A DNA stretch of 64,000 nucleotides from Tritrichomonas musculus (GCA_039105265.1 JAPFFF010000007.1:2790001-2854000), one strand, 5' to 3'. Shown: positions 33,927 to 44,956, numbered from the stretch's first letter. Notes: generated from the letters alone by a model not told the origin. Translations and numbers: made by a program.

Positions 33927-34179
33927 AATGGAATACATCGATAGAAAAGATAAGTGCCAAGGCATTTATAAGTTTCTTAGTGCTATCGTCTACGATTTTA
34001 ATAAATATGTTTTAATAAAAGACGAATTCGAAGATGTTTATCGATTCTCCACTGTTTGCGGAAGTTATTGTTGTACGTTTCCATTCCTGTTCTTAAACAA
34101 GATTCGTAATCTATTCTTTCCAGAAATTAAATATTCGGATGTATTGGAATCTATGCACGCACCACCGTTTGCGATATAA
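33862..34179 (+). CDS. Polinton-like element protein starting in the left arm
   Basis: A reading frame of about 105 residues from the first ATG. Its first ~19 residues lie in the inverted arm and nearly match the start of the frame at 37334-37837. I recognise no domain. It is convergent with the next frame. Confidence 0.45.
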   Translation: MQPQKNNNETHATEKQGTESLPMEYIDRKDKCQGIYKFLSAIVYDFNKYVLIKDEFEDVYRFSTVCGSYCCTFPFLFLNKIRNLFFPEIKYSDVLESMHAPPFAI

Positions 34180-34202
34180 AAATAAAACCAATTAATAATA
34201 TT

Positions 34203-34697
34203 TTATTTTTGGTTTAGTATTTGGTTAATAACATTAATAACTGTATTAAGAGAATCTTTAATTTCGTTAATCTTATTAATATTATACTTAAATTGTGTTC
34301 GAATAGTTATTAAATCGTGTTCGTATTTGTTAGTGTGTTCTCGAAGTTGTTCTTCTAATGTTTCCAATCTATTGGTTATATCTTCTATCGATTCGTGTTT
34401 ATTGGTTTCTCTACCTGTTTTCTCTATTGGTTTGTATATTGTTAATATATCGCCTCGTTTCGTAAACTTATAACCGTTTAACGGATAGTCTTTATTTAGC
34501 TGTCTTGTGTTAAGCTTATTAAAACAGTTATAAGTTCGAAGCAATCGACGAGCTTCTTTAATGTTGTTATCTCGAAGATAGTTATAAAACTGTTCTATTA
34601 ATTCGTTTTCTGTAATAGCACCAGATACATTATTGTTTTCTTCTTTCTCCTCTTCTTCTACATAATCGTTTACAAACATTGCGTTTGTGTGTTCCAT
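34203..34697 (-). CDS. Polinton-like element protein with C-terminal coiled coil
   Basis: A 164-residue frame with an acidic N-terminus, a central block (LNTRQLNKDY, GYKFTKRGDILTIYKP) and a C-terminal coiled coil (~100-160). The central block resembles a protein in the neighbouring fragment at 39378-39761 (MNTREMNKRF, HVFRKRYGKLILIQY), so this is a family shared between two elements. Function unknown. Confidence 0.55.
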   Translation of the reverse strand: MEHTNAMFVNDYVEEEEKEENNNVSGAITENELIEQFYNYLRDNNIKEARRLLRTYNCFNKLNTRQLNKDYPLNGYKFTKRGDILTIYKPIEKTGRETNKHESIEDITNRLETLEEQLREHTNKYEHDLITIRTQFKYNINKINEIKDSLNTVINVINQILNQK

Positions 34698-34821
34698 TTA
34701 TAATACAATTAAACAAATATGTTCGCAATTTGTAAAACATTAATGTTTTAATGTGTTGCACCTAATAAATAAAATGGTAAATTAAATAAACATTAAAACA
34801 ATTTTTTTATTTAATTATATA

Positions 34822-35121
34822 ATGGTTCCACCTCCAACAGCAACAAATTTAGAAACAGCGTTAAAAGATAGCAACATTAAATATATTCTTTACGAGCAGT
34901 TCGGTTTAAGAGTTCTCGATTTAATCGATAAAGATTATCTAATAATCCAACACAACAAATACGGTTCGTATACGTTATACAAAAATAAACCCATTAATTA
35001 CGAGTCTATTACCGAGCGATTCGTTCCTGGCGGCTTCTTGTCTAAATACAAATCGATTTATTATCCTTCTTCCTTTATTGTCGATAACTTGGTTATGTCT
35101 GCTTCTTGCTTTAAGAAATAA
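34822..35121 (+). CDS. Polinton-like element small protein
   Basis: A 99-residue frame from an ATG, divergent from the coiled-coil frame. It contains YILYEQFGLRVLDLIDKDYL and ends in a stop. No family is recognised. Confidence 0.4.
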   Translation: MVPPPTATNLETALKDSNIKYILYEQFGLRVLDLIDKDYLIIQHNKYGSYTLYKNKPINYESITERFVPGGFLSKYKSIYYPSSFIVDNLVMSASCFKK

Positions 35122-35545
35122 AGATATAACAACGACGTTTACTAATGGGGAGCGTCTTCTGTACACCAACAACGACTTTAAAAACACTTTCTTTATCTTT
35201 TATTATATCGTCCAGGAAACGATTACTTTTCGCTGTTTGTTCCTTACCATTTAATCGAAAACTAATTAAATAGCTTCCTTTGTGTTGGAATGTATTAAAG
35301 ATTTCGATAACATCTCCTTGTTTAACGAGTTTATCGATTGGCTCGTGTTTTCCTTTACAATAACTGTTATGTGTTAATATATTATCGACTTTAATATCGT
35401 TCGGTACTTCTTTCTTTATTGTTTCGATGTCTACATTATGCCAGAACTCTAAAGGCTGGTTTAAATGTATTTCGTTGCTTATCGTTGTGTTGTTAACAAC
35501 ATTTATTTTTGCGCACAGATTACGAGAAGCATTGTAATAGACGCC

Positions 35546-36589
35546 TTACTTTTCTATTTCTATTATTGGTATTCCGAACGAAGAGCCATAAATATTATTC
35601 GCTAATTCGGACCATTTGCCATTGTTCTCTATTAGATAATCGTAAACAGACTTAACCGACCAGTAAATCGATAAATTAGATTCTCTGTCGATGTTGTCTT
35701 GTTTGCTGCATAACAATAAAGCTGTACTACCAAACCGAGTAAAGATAAACTTAAATGCATAAACAAATAAATGTTCTTTATCGTTTAATTCGATTAATTT
35801 ATGTTTGTTCGAGTTAAGAGTTCCGTTAAACAATTTAATAAATGTGTTCTTTATTTTTGAAGCTTCTTCATAGGCTTTGTATTCTTGCATCTGTTGGCTA
35901 AACTCTTCTTCTTTCTGTTTTATTAGTTCGTTTCGTTTATCTTCAAGCATTTGGTTTTGCTCTTTAGCAAGCTGTCGTTTAATGTGGTTCTCTCTTATAA
36001 TTTCGTTTATTAATTCTTCTCGTGCATCTTTAAATCGATTCTCTTCTTTATCTTCCTTTATTCGTTTGGTTGTTCTGTTTATGTTTTCTTGTGGGTACTC
36101 TATTAATTGTTTATCGATTGGTTTAAACACTATCGCAACGTTATAAGTTGTTAGTTGGCTTATATTATTCTTTGTTTGGAATCGTAATCGACACATCGGG
36201 CAATCTATTAGCCCTACATCTTCGGCTTTACGGTTATCTTTAGCGATACAAGGAGTAAAGTAAGTGTTTCCGTTCGAAAGATAAGTTATTAATTCGTTTA
36301 ATACAAATGATTTGTTAACTGTGTTTATTAGATCCTTTTTATATGTTCTCTGTTTAATAAGCAGCTTATCTTTTCCTTCTTCGATTGTTCGCTTAAAGGA
36401 TAACAATACAATCGGACAATTAAACGAATATAATTTAAGTATATTCGATAGCTTGTTAGTTGTAGTGTTCTTAATATAAAAGCCACTAATCTTGTTTGTT
36501 AGCTTGTTTATCGAATAAGAGAACATTGCCAGACTGTTATCGACGTCCACGATGCAGAGGTTATATTTAATTGCTCCAAGTAATAGCAT
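35546..36589 (-). CDS. Largest protein of the Polinton-like element
   Basis: A 347-residue frame with a CPMCRLRF knuckle (~148) and a long Lys/Glu/Gln-rich coiled coil (~175-250). It has no motif that lets me name it. Other short frames around it in the element are also unassigned. Confidence 0.4.
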   Translation of the reverse strand: MLLLGAIKYNLCIVDVDNSLAMFSYSINKLTNKISGFYIKNTTTNKLSNILKLYSFNCPIVLLSFKRTIEEGKDKLLIKQRTYKKDLINTVNKSFVLNELITYLSNGNTYFTPCIAKDNRKAEDVGLIDCPMCRLRFQTKNNISQLTTYNVAIVFKPIDKQLIEYPQENINRTTKRIKEDKEENRFKDAREELINEIIRENHIKRQLAKEQNQMLEDKRNELIKQKEEEFSQQMQEYKAYEEASKIKNTFIKLFNGTLNSNKHKLIELNDKEHLFVYAFKFIFTRFGSTALLLCSKQDNIDRESNLSIYWSVKSVYDYLIENNGKWSELANNIYGSSFGIPIIEIEK

Positions 36590-37333
36590 CCATTGTTTAG
36601 TTATGCTGTTATAGAATATAAGTTTTGGAGGTAATAGAGAAACAAGATAATCGAAGTGTTCGTTAATATATTCTTCTGTTATTGCTTGGTTTTCGATGTA
36701 ATATGTTATTTCTAATCTTTATAGACCAGTATCGAGAGATTTATTAATAGATTCTTTTAATATCTGTTCGGGATTGTTTGTCCAATGGCTGTAATGGTTT
36801 CCAGTACGACCACGATCACTAGGAGACTCCATCGATTGCACAAATTTGTTATAAAACTTATATCAAACAGCACCAAAATAAGAATTCGTTATAAATGTTA
36901 AACAATTGGCACCAACAGAATTATTATTATCGATAATTGTTTTAATCGGTTTATTTGGGATATATCTCGAATTAATCCTGTTTAATTCTTCTTCGTTATA
37001 TATTTCTTCGTTTATTAAGTCCCCGTAATCTTCTAAGCCGTCCCATATATCGCTTGTGTATTCGTCTAATGTATTACATGTATCTCCTTCCTTTCTAAAG
37101 TCTGGTTTGTTTAACAGGTAATCGATAACATCCTTCTTGCTAATGGTTCCACTGTAATCCTGTGTAATATCGATATCGTTTATTAAGATTCCATTATTGT
37201 TAAACTCTTTAATTATCTCTTTACTGCATACAATATTAAGTATCTTATCTAACGGTGCGTCTGGTAGAGATACTTTAATAAACTGTATAATGTTTCCTTT
37301 ATCGACTTTAAACGATGATGACTTTATGTTTGT

Positions 37334-37837
37334 CTAGTTAATTGGTATATCGAACTTATTAAACAATTCTTTAATGTGTTCCGTGTTGTTGGCAAGAAAC
37401 GGTGCTATCTCTTTAAGAACTCTATTTAATTGCCTGTCTTCTTTGTTGCTCTCTTCTTTGTCTTCCTCTTGTTTGTCGTCGTCTGTTTCTTTACATTTAA
37501 TATAGTTCGTTAATGTCTTATTATGATTTATAACGTCTTCCGATATTATAAAATAAACTATAATGTTGTCGCAGAATCTGGAACATAATGGTTTAAGATC
37601 TTTGTTGTTCGTTCCACCAAGTGTAAAATCGATATCGGTAGTATCGTTAGAGTTTAGGATTCTTGTAATGTTATATAACAGTGTTTCGGCTTTGGTTTTA
37701 CATTTAGCAGAGAAGTAAGAGACAGGAAGCTTAACACCTTCTTTATCGAATATACTGTAATCGAGTTCGCGAATGTTTTCGATAGTTCCTTGTTTCTCTG
37801 TTGCATGTGTTTCGTTGTTGTTCGTTTGTGGTTGCAT
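37334..37837 (-). CDS. Polinton-like element protein starting in the right arm
   Basis: A frame of about 167 residues. Its first ~20 residues lie in the right arm and mirror the frame that starts in the left arm. Acidic and lysine-rich stretches are seen, with no recognised domain. Confidence 0.4.
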   Translation of the reverse strand: MQPQTNNNETHATEKQGTIENIRELDYSIFDKEGVKLPVSYFSAKCKTKAETLLYNITRILNSNDTTDIDFTLGGTNNKDLKPLCSRFCDNIIVYFIISEDVINHNKTLTNYIKCKETDDDKQEEDKEESNKEDRQLNRVLKEIAPFLANNTEHIKELFNKFDIPIN

Positions 37838-38233
37838 TTGTAGAAAGAATAAAAACAATATTGTTTAAACGAAAACACAATTAATAGTGTTTCGTTGGTT
37901 GTTGTTCGCAAATGGAAAGACAAAAATAAAAACATTATTAATTTTGTTTTTTAGCTGCAAGTCTTCGTATGGCATGTCGTCGTTTTGGTCTCTTATGAGA
38001 ATGAATTAAACTCATTAAACAGCTCTTCATAAACTGTACATCATCTATGACATCAATCTTTTATTTTTGGTCATTTATTCAAAATTTGTCTATGCCATTT
38101 TGTGAAAGTTTCGAGGGCTAATTTTGAAAAAGTGGCGATTTTATGAGTCATGGAGCTGAGGTTTGGGGTATGTAAACCCTATGACGAGGGGTCATTTTTT
38201 AATCCCCTGTCGTGTCGGTCATACTTACTCTCT
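37790..38233. repeat. Right inverted arm of the Polinton-like element
   Basis: This arm is inverted relative to 33259-33926 and ends CTTACTCTCT directly before the second copy of the GAGGAA target duplication. Confidence 0.75.
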
Positions 38234-38239
38234 GAGGAA

Positions 38240-38940
38240 AATTGAACATCGTTTTTAGCCATGGACTTATTAATCGTAATAAGAAATGAAGTGGGGCATT
38301 AAAAATCTGGTAACAACAACCAAAACAATTAACAATTGATCTTATAGTTTCAATTTACCTTGTTCAGAAATGAATAAAACTCTATTTTATTTTAAATCAA
38401 AACCAATGTATTTTCTTTTTTATTAGATAAAATAAAGTATCTTTTTTAAAGTTTAATTCTCAAAAGTTAACCAATGTTCTAAAAATCTGAATGCTTATAT
38501 ATTAAGTTACTAATTTTTTTGTGTTAAAGGTCGATTATCTTTTTTTTTTTTTTTTCAAAAAGTTTATATTGACATTTCAATTTTTTATTAACCTATTATT
38601 TGGTATCAAACAGCAATGTTTATATTTTCAGAGAAAAGTTGCATACTCTAGTGCTTTTTATATATCTTTTTTCGCAAAACTTACATATGTCTTGTAAAAT
38701 TATTCACATTTTTTTTTACCATTACATTATAGTGACTTTTTAATTTTAACAAAATACCCGTTTTTCTCATCGTCTTTTCAGAAGACGTAAAAAAACGAGT
38801 TTTTTTATACTGAAAAAGTTTATTTTCAAATTTATTTCCATTTGGCCAAAGATAACTTTTCCATATTGAGTATCTTTTTTATATTTATTACTAATACCTA
38901 GATTTTGATTGTCATCGTTTATTGCCATTTGATAATGAAC
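38240..38940. other. Gene-free stretch between two element remnants
   Basis: About 700 bp of AT-rich DNA with stops in all frames. A small imperfect hairpin with stem CGTCTT/AAGACG lies near 38,770-38,790. No gene is recognised. Confidence 0.5.
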
Positions 38941-39770
38941 CTATAACGAGAGAAAGAAGCAACACTCGATGACGATAATCAATCGATAATTCGTTAAATG
39001 GCTTTAAATTGAAACAAACCTTTTACAAATGCAAGCAAATATACACTTATTCCTATATAATATTTCACGAATCGTGATGATTGTTTTTGAACTGCAAAAG
39101 AAACTCATCAAAAGACAGAAATATAATGCATACATGAAATCGTATCGTGAACGTAAAAAGAAAGAGATAGAAGAACAAATAAAATCAATTGATATATATA
39201 TATCTCAACGAACAAACCAAAGCATACAATAAAGATGATATCAAACAAGCTCTCTTTGATTGCATTAATACATTAATAAATATCATTAACATTCATCTTG
39301 ATACATTCACAAATGTAGCCAAAAATGATATCATTAGCAGTCAATATTCTAATGACATTCTTCATCTAACTAATACATTAAATGCTTACATTAACAGCTA
39401 TTTGGGATCTAAATAATCTGTTAGCAAATTCATTTAATTTCAATTCTACTTGATTCTTGACTGAATTATTTTTAGGCTTATACACATATGTATTCTTATA
39501 TTGAATCAATATAAGCTTTCCATAACGTTTTCTGAATACATGATCATCTATTTTAAATCGTTTATTCATTTCTCTAGTATTCATTTCTGAAATCGTCTCA
39601 TTATATCTAACAAGCTTCTTTAACAATTTCAATTCATTTTTGTTAATCAATTCACTTATAATCATTAACAATTTCTTTTCATCAGACTCATCAAAAATAC
39701 CACCTTGATCATTATTTTTATATTCACCATTGATATTTGAATCCATTATTATTCTACTCATGATAATATG
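38941..39770. mobile_element. Older Polinton/Maverick-related fragment
   Basis: Two small plus-strand reading frames (39029-39232 and 39189-39416) converge on a minus-strand frame (39378-39761, 127 residues). The minus-strand protein shares its central block with the coiled-coil protein of the neighbouring Polinton-like element. The convergent small-gene layout also resembles the left part of that element. No inverted ends or target duplication are seen, so this is a broken fragment, older than its neighbour. Boundaries are approximate. Confidence 0.5.
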
Positions 39771-40175
39771 AAAAATATATCAATTTCATATTGCAACTTT
39801 TTCTCTGCTTGCTTTTGAAAATTCAACTCTCATTTTACTATAATATGAATGTTAGGCAGATTAAATTTTATTCCTATGAGAATTTCGTGCAAAATGATAT
39901 TTCAAGAAATAATTTTTTGTTATGAAATTCATGATAAATGAATTTCTAATATTATAATTGTATTATGAATTTCTAATTCTTTTGGAGATATATGACAATT
40001 TTTTATCAACCAAGTAATATATATTTTTGCTGGACACAAATATTGTTAAAAATGTAAAATTAAATCTTTGATTATCTATAAATGCAGAAATATTGTAAAT
40101 TTGCTTGATTTATTAGTTTGAAATAGATATTAATTCAAATAGTGTTCTAAATATTATTATCTTGTAATTTTTAAT
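39771..40175. other. Gene-free spacer before the DNA transposon
   Basis: About 400 bp of AT-rich DNA with no recognised feature. Confidence 0.5.
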
Positions 40176-40183
40176 ATAAAAAT
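40176..40183. repeat. 8-bp target-site duplication, left copy
   Basis: ATAAAAAT directly precedes the left inverted end of the DNA transposon and is identical to 43044-43051. Confidence 0.7.
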
Positions 40184-43043
40184 AGAGTACTTCTCACTAG
40201 TAACATTCTCGACAAAAAATTTTTTATTTCAAATATGATTTTAATTATATTGACGCAATGGTATATCATATTTTTATTTGAAAAGTATTCGGGTAAATAT
40301 AAAGATATTTATAAATTAATAATTTATTCAAAAAGTTGAAAATCTGACTTTTTTCAATGAGTTAATTCAAATAAACAAAATTAAAAAAATGATTTTTTTT
40401 ATTCTTAACAGTGATATATATTTGAATAAATGATTCTAAATATATAATTATTTAATGCAAAATAAATTTTTTCAAAAAAATTCATAAAGTGTGAAACCAT
40501 CAAATAATACCATTATCATATCAGATCTTCAAACAATCAATATATCGATAACATTTATCTTTTTCCTTCACTTTAAAATATTTTAAAATAAAAAAATCAA
40601 AATTATGTGTAAATGTTTATTATTCGTCTGGAATCAATGGTTTTTCTTCTAATCTTTGCTTAATATAAGCTCCTGATGAATGTCCAATTGTTAAATCCAG
40701 AGAATTTATAATTGTTTGACGTTTTTTAATGTTATGATAACTTTTTGCATTTTTAATTTTTGAAATAAATTCTATGTAAGCTTCTTCATTAAAGCAATTA
40801 GTAACTTTTTTGATTTTATTTGTAGGAAGTCCAAATTTCCATAATATTGAAAGTGCCATTTCACTATTAAAAAACTTGGACTTCTCACCATGAGGATAAT
40901 CGTCATCTAAAACAACAATTTCACCATAACTGCTTTTTCTATGCTAGATCAAATTGCCAATAGTCATTTTTTCAATTTCGTCAATAATTTTAATTTTAAC
41001 TTCTTCTTCAATAAATTTTTCAAAATCGTGTTTAAATTTACAACGCAAACGAATAAGACCAAAGTGATGTTCTAACGGGTTAGTACCTATTCTGTTAAGT
41101 GATATGACATCATAGTTGCTATTCAGAACTGTATTAATTGACAAAGTGGTGGTTAAAAGATCGTCTATCAAATTTAAATCAAACAAAACAGTTTTGTTTT
41201 TCCCAATCAAATTTGCCCTGTCACTTTTTGAAGTTTTTTCATATAGCATTTTGTAATATTTACAATAAAAAGTTATTATTTCTAGAAAATCTACACGTTC
41301 ATCAACTGTTAAATTTTGGCTTGATAAAGCTTCATTCAATAATACAAAAGGTAAAAAATAAGATGCTTCTGCATAAAGTTCTGCATATAACAAAACTTCT
41401 AATGACTCAATCGTAAATAAACGAATCGGAAGGCTGTCGTGCATTTTTGTCATTTGAGAATTGTCAAATATAACTGAAGGTAAATTAGTAAGCTCCCTAA
41501 TTAATTCAACACTTATTGGATCTTCATATTTAAAAAGTTGAACCAAATTGTGAGATAATAACCGGTATCTTGCCCTCTTTAAAAGATGGAGAGGATCATT
41601 TGAAAATAAAACTGTTTTTTGGCTTAATATTGGTCTTTTTAATTGGTTCCATTGAGCTATATTTTGGTCACGATATGACCAGTAGCCTGAATCACCATCA
41701 GAGGAATAACCGATTACTTTATATTTTTTTTTCTCAACCTTCTCTTTCAAAACTGGGAGCAGAGAAGATTGATCATTAGTGGCTTTACCTGAATGAGCTC
41801 CATGCACATATATTGTAAAGCACTTGTAAACTGGATTAATTGGCTGAAAATAAAAAATAAAGGCATTTGTGATTGTTAAATTATTTAACTTTTTGAGTAA
41901 TTTTTCCTGGTTTTCAATGACTTCTCTCAAATTTTCAATTTCTTCTGATGACAATTTGACTTTTTCTATTAAGCCATTAATATCACCATTTTCTGTTATG
42001 GTAATATGCTGTGTTAAAGCTACTGCATCAACAGCCATAAAACCAGGGATTTCTTCATTTTCTTCAATATTATTGGTCTTTCTATAATTATCTAGTATTG
42101 AATCAATACTTTCAATGTTAACAATATTTTCAGAGTCTATTAGTTCGAACTCTGAATCTAAATATCTATAAATTGTTGAAACTGATGGAAGCAAAATATT
42201 TTTTCTTAGTAAAAAATAAGCATTATACGATATTAAAAAGATCAAAGCGCATATGGCTAGTATTTTCTTATCCCATGTTCTTTTGTTTGGATGCACATTC
42301 TGGTTCTTTTTAATATCTTTTAAAAACATATTTGTATTAGCTGGAATATGGTAAGATGGTCCTTGAAAATGTGTATTGATTGGTGACGAGTCTCTACTAG
42401 CTTGGCTAGATGATTCTGGCTTTATTGTGATTTCAATTTGGTAGCTTTTTTTTGATTATCTAATTTTTTATCTGCCTTAAAACGCATCATTTTTTCTTTG
42501 AATGCATCCATTTTAGTGTAAATAAATAAATGAAGAGAGATACGGTATAAATATTTTAATAACAACGTTTATAAAGTTAAGAAATTTGAGAGAAAATATA
42601 CGTTTTTTTCTCGGGCTTATTTAAACTGAAATATCTCAAAATTCACCCGAAAAATATAGCTTTTAAATTTAATTTATATCATTTTTATATGTTGTTATAG
42701 CTTTTAAAAAAATAAAAAAAGGATTCTATCGAAAAGTTTTTTACATGAAACAATTTGAATTTGCATACTTTGTTATAAAACAACTGCTCAATATTTACAT
42801 AAATAAGCAATATAAACATGAAATACAATTGATAACTAAACAGATTATCCTTATAAACCAAAAAAATATTGAAGTTAAAAAAAGATATCTTTAATGTAAT
42901 TATCTACTCAAATCTGGCCAAACGGTGAATAATGATTATATTCCAATTCTCCACCAGATAAAACATAGATTTGTATATTTTGAGCTTTTAATTTATTTTA
43001 GAAATCGAAAAAATGACATTTTAAAATCAGTGAGAAGTACTCT
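40184..43043. mobile_element. P-element-like DNA transposon with intact ends
   Basis: The 2860-bp unit is bounded by exact 15-bp inverted repeats, AGAGTACTTCTCACT at 40184-40198 and its reverse complement at 43029-43043. It is flanked by a perfect 8-bp duplication, ATAAAAAT. An 8-bp duplication is typical of the P and hAT superfamilies, and the 2.9-kb size matches a P element. The encoded transposase (minus strand) looks more P/THAP9-like than hAT-like. Roughly 400-500 bp of non-coding AT-rich DNA lies between each end and the coding part. Intact ends and duplication suggest recent movement, but the transposase carries two lesions, so this copy is now at best non-autonomous. Confidence 0.75.
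40620..42511 (-). pseudogene. P-element/THAP9-like transposase, two lesions
   Basis: Three consecutive pieces read in order on the minus strand. The first starts at the ATG at 42511 (MDAFKEKMMRFKADKK). The central 461-residue frame (40944-42329) is followed, after one in-frame TAG at 40944-40946, by 27 further codons and then a 79-residue frame (40620-40859). The first piece is out of frame with the second; a one-base slip in the A8 run at 42446-42453 is the simplest explanation. The core has spaced acidic motifs expected of an RNase H-fold transposase: FMAVDAV, GYSSDGDSGYW, FSNDPLHLLKRARYRLL and NPLEHHFGLIRLRCKF. The last two recall the DPxHLIKxxRN and ENxFSxIR blocks of P/THAP9 proteins. 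LISYNAYFLLRK and LLPSVSTI resemble the region before the first aspartate. No N-terminal THAP zinc finger is visible. Confidence 0.65.
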
Positions 43044-43051
43044 ATAAAAAT
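43044..43051. repeat. 8-bp target-site duplication, right copy
   Basis: ATAAAAAT directly follows the right inverted end and is identical to 40176-40183. Confidence 0.7.
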
Positions 43052-43641
43052 CGGAGAACAAAATAATATCAAATATCTTATTTCTCCAAGAATTCACTTT
43101 TCGTTAATACTAAGATTACATTTATATTCCTCCATTGCATTACTATATACTATATTGATTTGTATTTCAATTTTGGCTATTACACTCATAATTTTCATGT
43201 ATAATGAGTTATTTTGAGCGAATTGTAACCTACTATGTCATGAATTTGGTTTTTAGGAGGTAAATATAACACCAAATTTTGTATTTTGATCAATTTGTAA
43301 ATTAATAAAAATGTTTTTTTTTTTAATAAAATATTTTTAAGAGAAAAATTAAAATAAAATGAGAAAAATTATTAAAGAAATAAATTTTCTAGTTAATATT
43401 GATAAGTACTATTCTTTTCCTCTATTTTTAAATTATGAATAATTACTAGAATTGAGATCTGGCTGTTAATACTCACAGCAACCAAGTTGAACCTTCTATC
43501 ATTTTACTTGATATGAAATTTAATATCAAATTACTAATCAACTGTAATTTTTTTTTAAAAAAAACTAATAATTTTCAAAAGGTGTACAACTGAATTTTTA
43601 CAGTAAAACTCAATGATTGGTTTGTTTAAACTAATTATATT
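43052..43641. other. Gene-free spacer
   Basis: About 590 bp of AT-rich DNA between the DNA transposon and the next inverted-repeat unit. No coding frame or repeat is recognised. Confidence 0.5.
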
Positions 43642-44616
43642 AGAACGTAGGAAACTCTGGAAAATATCTTGAAACTAATATATAATAAAGATAATCATAT
43701 TATAATAATATTTTGTTATAAAACATATCATTTATTTTGCTTATAATCTGAGATATTGTTAAAACAATTTTCAAAAATTGAGAGGAAATCCCATTCAATT
43801 TTTGTTGTAACTTGAAACAAACTTTTTTCAAAATTGTGGCGTTGGAATTTTTTTAAATTCTGATATATTATAATACAGATAATAAACTATTAATTAATAA
43901 ATTTTTTACTGAATGCCTGTAGGTGTACGCATTTATTAGGTCAGCTTTTTTTAAAAAAATCATAAAATCATCGAAAAACCACAAAAATCGACGTATCTCC
44001 GGATGCAATGGTTAAGCTCCGATTTTTTTGTGATAATTATATTTATCACTCTATGATAATTATTTTTATATGGTTATTATCTTAAAATGCCACTTTTTGA
44101 TCAGTATATAAATATATTAAAAAAGGCACTTTTTTCAAAAATTGGAAAAAACCATATTTCTTCCGAAAAAATTTTCTAAATACGATTTTCTTATAGAACA
44201 TGTCTGCAAATCTGATTTTCTGCTATAACATATATGAGAATATAAAACTTGTTTTAACATATCATGCGCACTTAGTTACCTTTCACTTTGTCACTTTTTT
44301 CCTAATATACTAAAGTGCAAATTAACATGCACCATGCATAACTTTGTTTCATACATATCTCTACACAAGCCATGGCTAAGTAAACATTTAATAGATAATA
44401 TATGATTAACTATACATCTTATATAATATATTTTCACGATATCTTTGAACTCTTGCTATACTATCTTTTTCGCGTCATTTTTGAAAAAACGTATTTTCCG
44501 AAAAACCCAACGCCACGATTTTGCTCAAAATTTATATTTGATAATATTTACTCCCAATAATTATAATATATCAATTTCGAATCATATCTCCAAAATTCGA
44601 AAGTTTCCTACGTTCT
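43642..44616. mobile_element. MITE-like unit with 15-bp inverted ends
   Basis: AGAACGTAGGAAACT at 43642-43656 is the exact reverse complement of AGTTTCCTACGTTCT at 44602-44616. Further in, GTGGCGTTGG (near 43,841) and CCAACGCCAC (near 44,508) form a second inverted pair at nearly symmetric depth, so the arms are long and imperfect. A 7-bp match, TTATATT, flanks both ends and could be a target duplication, though in AT-rich DNA this is weak. The 975-bp unit has no long reading frame and is probably a non-autonomous DNA transposon. Confidence 0.5.
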
Positions 44617-44956
44617 TTATATTTTATTATTATAATAATAATTAGTTCTATAAATATTTGCATCGTACAAAATTCCTATTAAAATAAACAAGAAACTTGC
44701 GATGCCGTTTATAAACTATAGTCTACTGGAAAACATACCTACCAATGGAAAACCCCCTACCATTTTTATTCACCTATTTTTGGCCTTTAATGGTGGCAAA
44801 AAGTACGTTGGTCGAAAACCCACCTACCATTATCTATTCAATTTTTCGATAAAAAAATTGAATAGATTGCATTTTTAAATAATAATATCTAAATATAAAA
44901 TAAACATTTTTTAAATAATAATAATTATTTTATCAAATGAACATTTTATCTAAGGG
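44617..44956. other. Gene-free spacer
   Basis: About 340 bp. It contains two related short stretches with ACCTACCA...GGAAAACC-type sequence near 44,737-44,835, suggesting a small local duplication. No gene is seen. Confidence 0.4.

Larger units (their letters stand above)
33259..38233. mobile_element. Polinton/Maverick-type element, short non-canonical form
   Basis: The 4975-bp unit is bounded by inverted ends beginning AGAGAGTAAGTATGACCG and flanked by a perfect 6-bp duplication, GAGGAA (33253-33258 and 38234-38239). AG...CT termini, 6-bp target duplication and long inverted arms are hallmarks of Polintons/Mavericks, which are abundant in trichomonads. The arms extend inward several hundred bases, to about 33,926 on the left and 37,790 on the right. 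They are near-identical where they align but differ in length. Full elements are normally 15-20 kb; here I recognise none of the core genes (polymerase B, integrase, packaging ATPase, protease, capsid). It is therefore probably a reduced, broken, non-autonomous relative. The perfect target duplication and the similarity of the arms suggest a fairly recent insertion. Confidence 0.75.
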
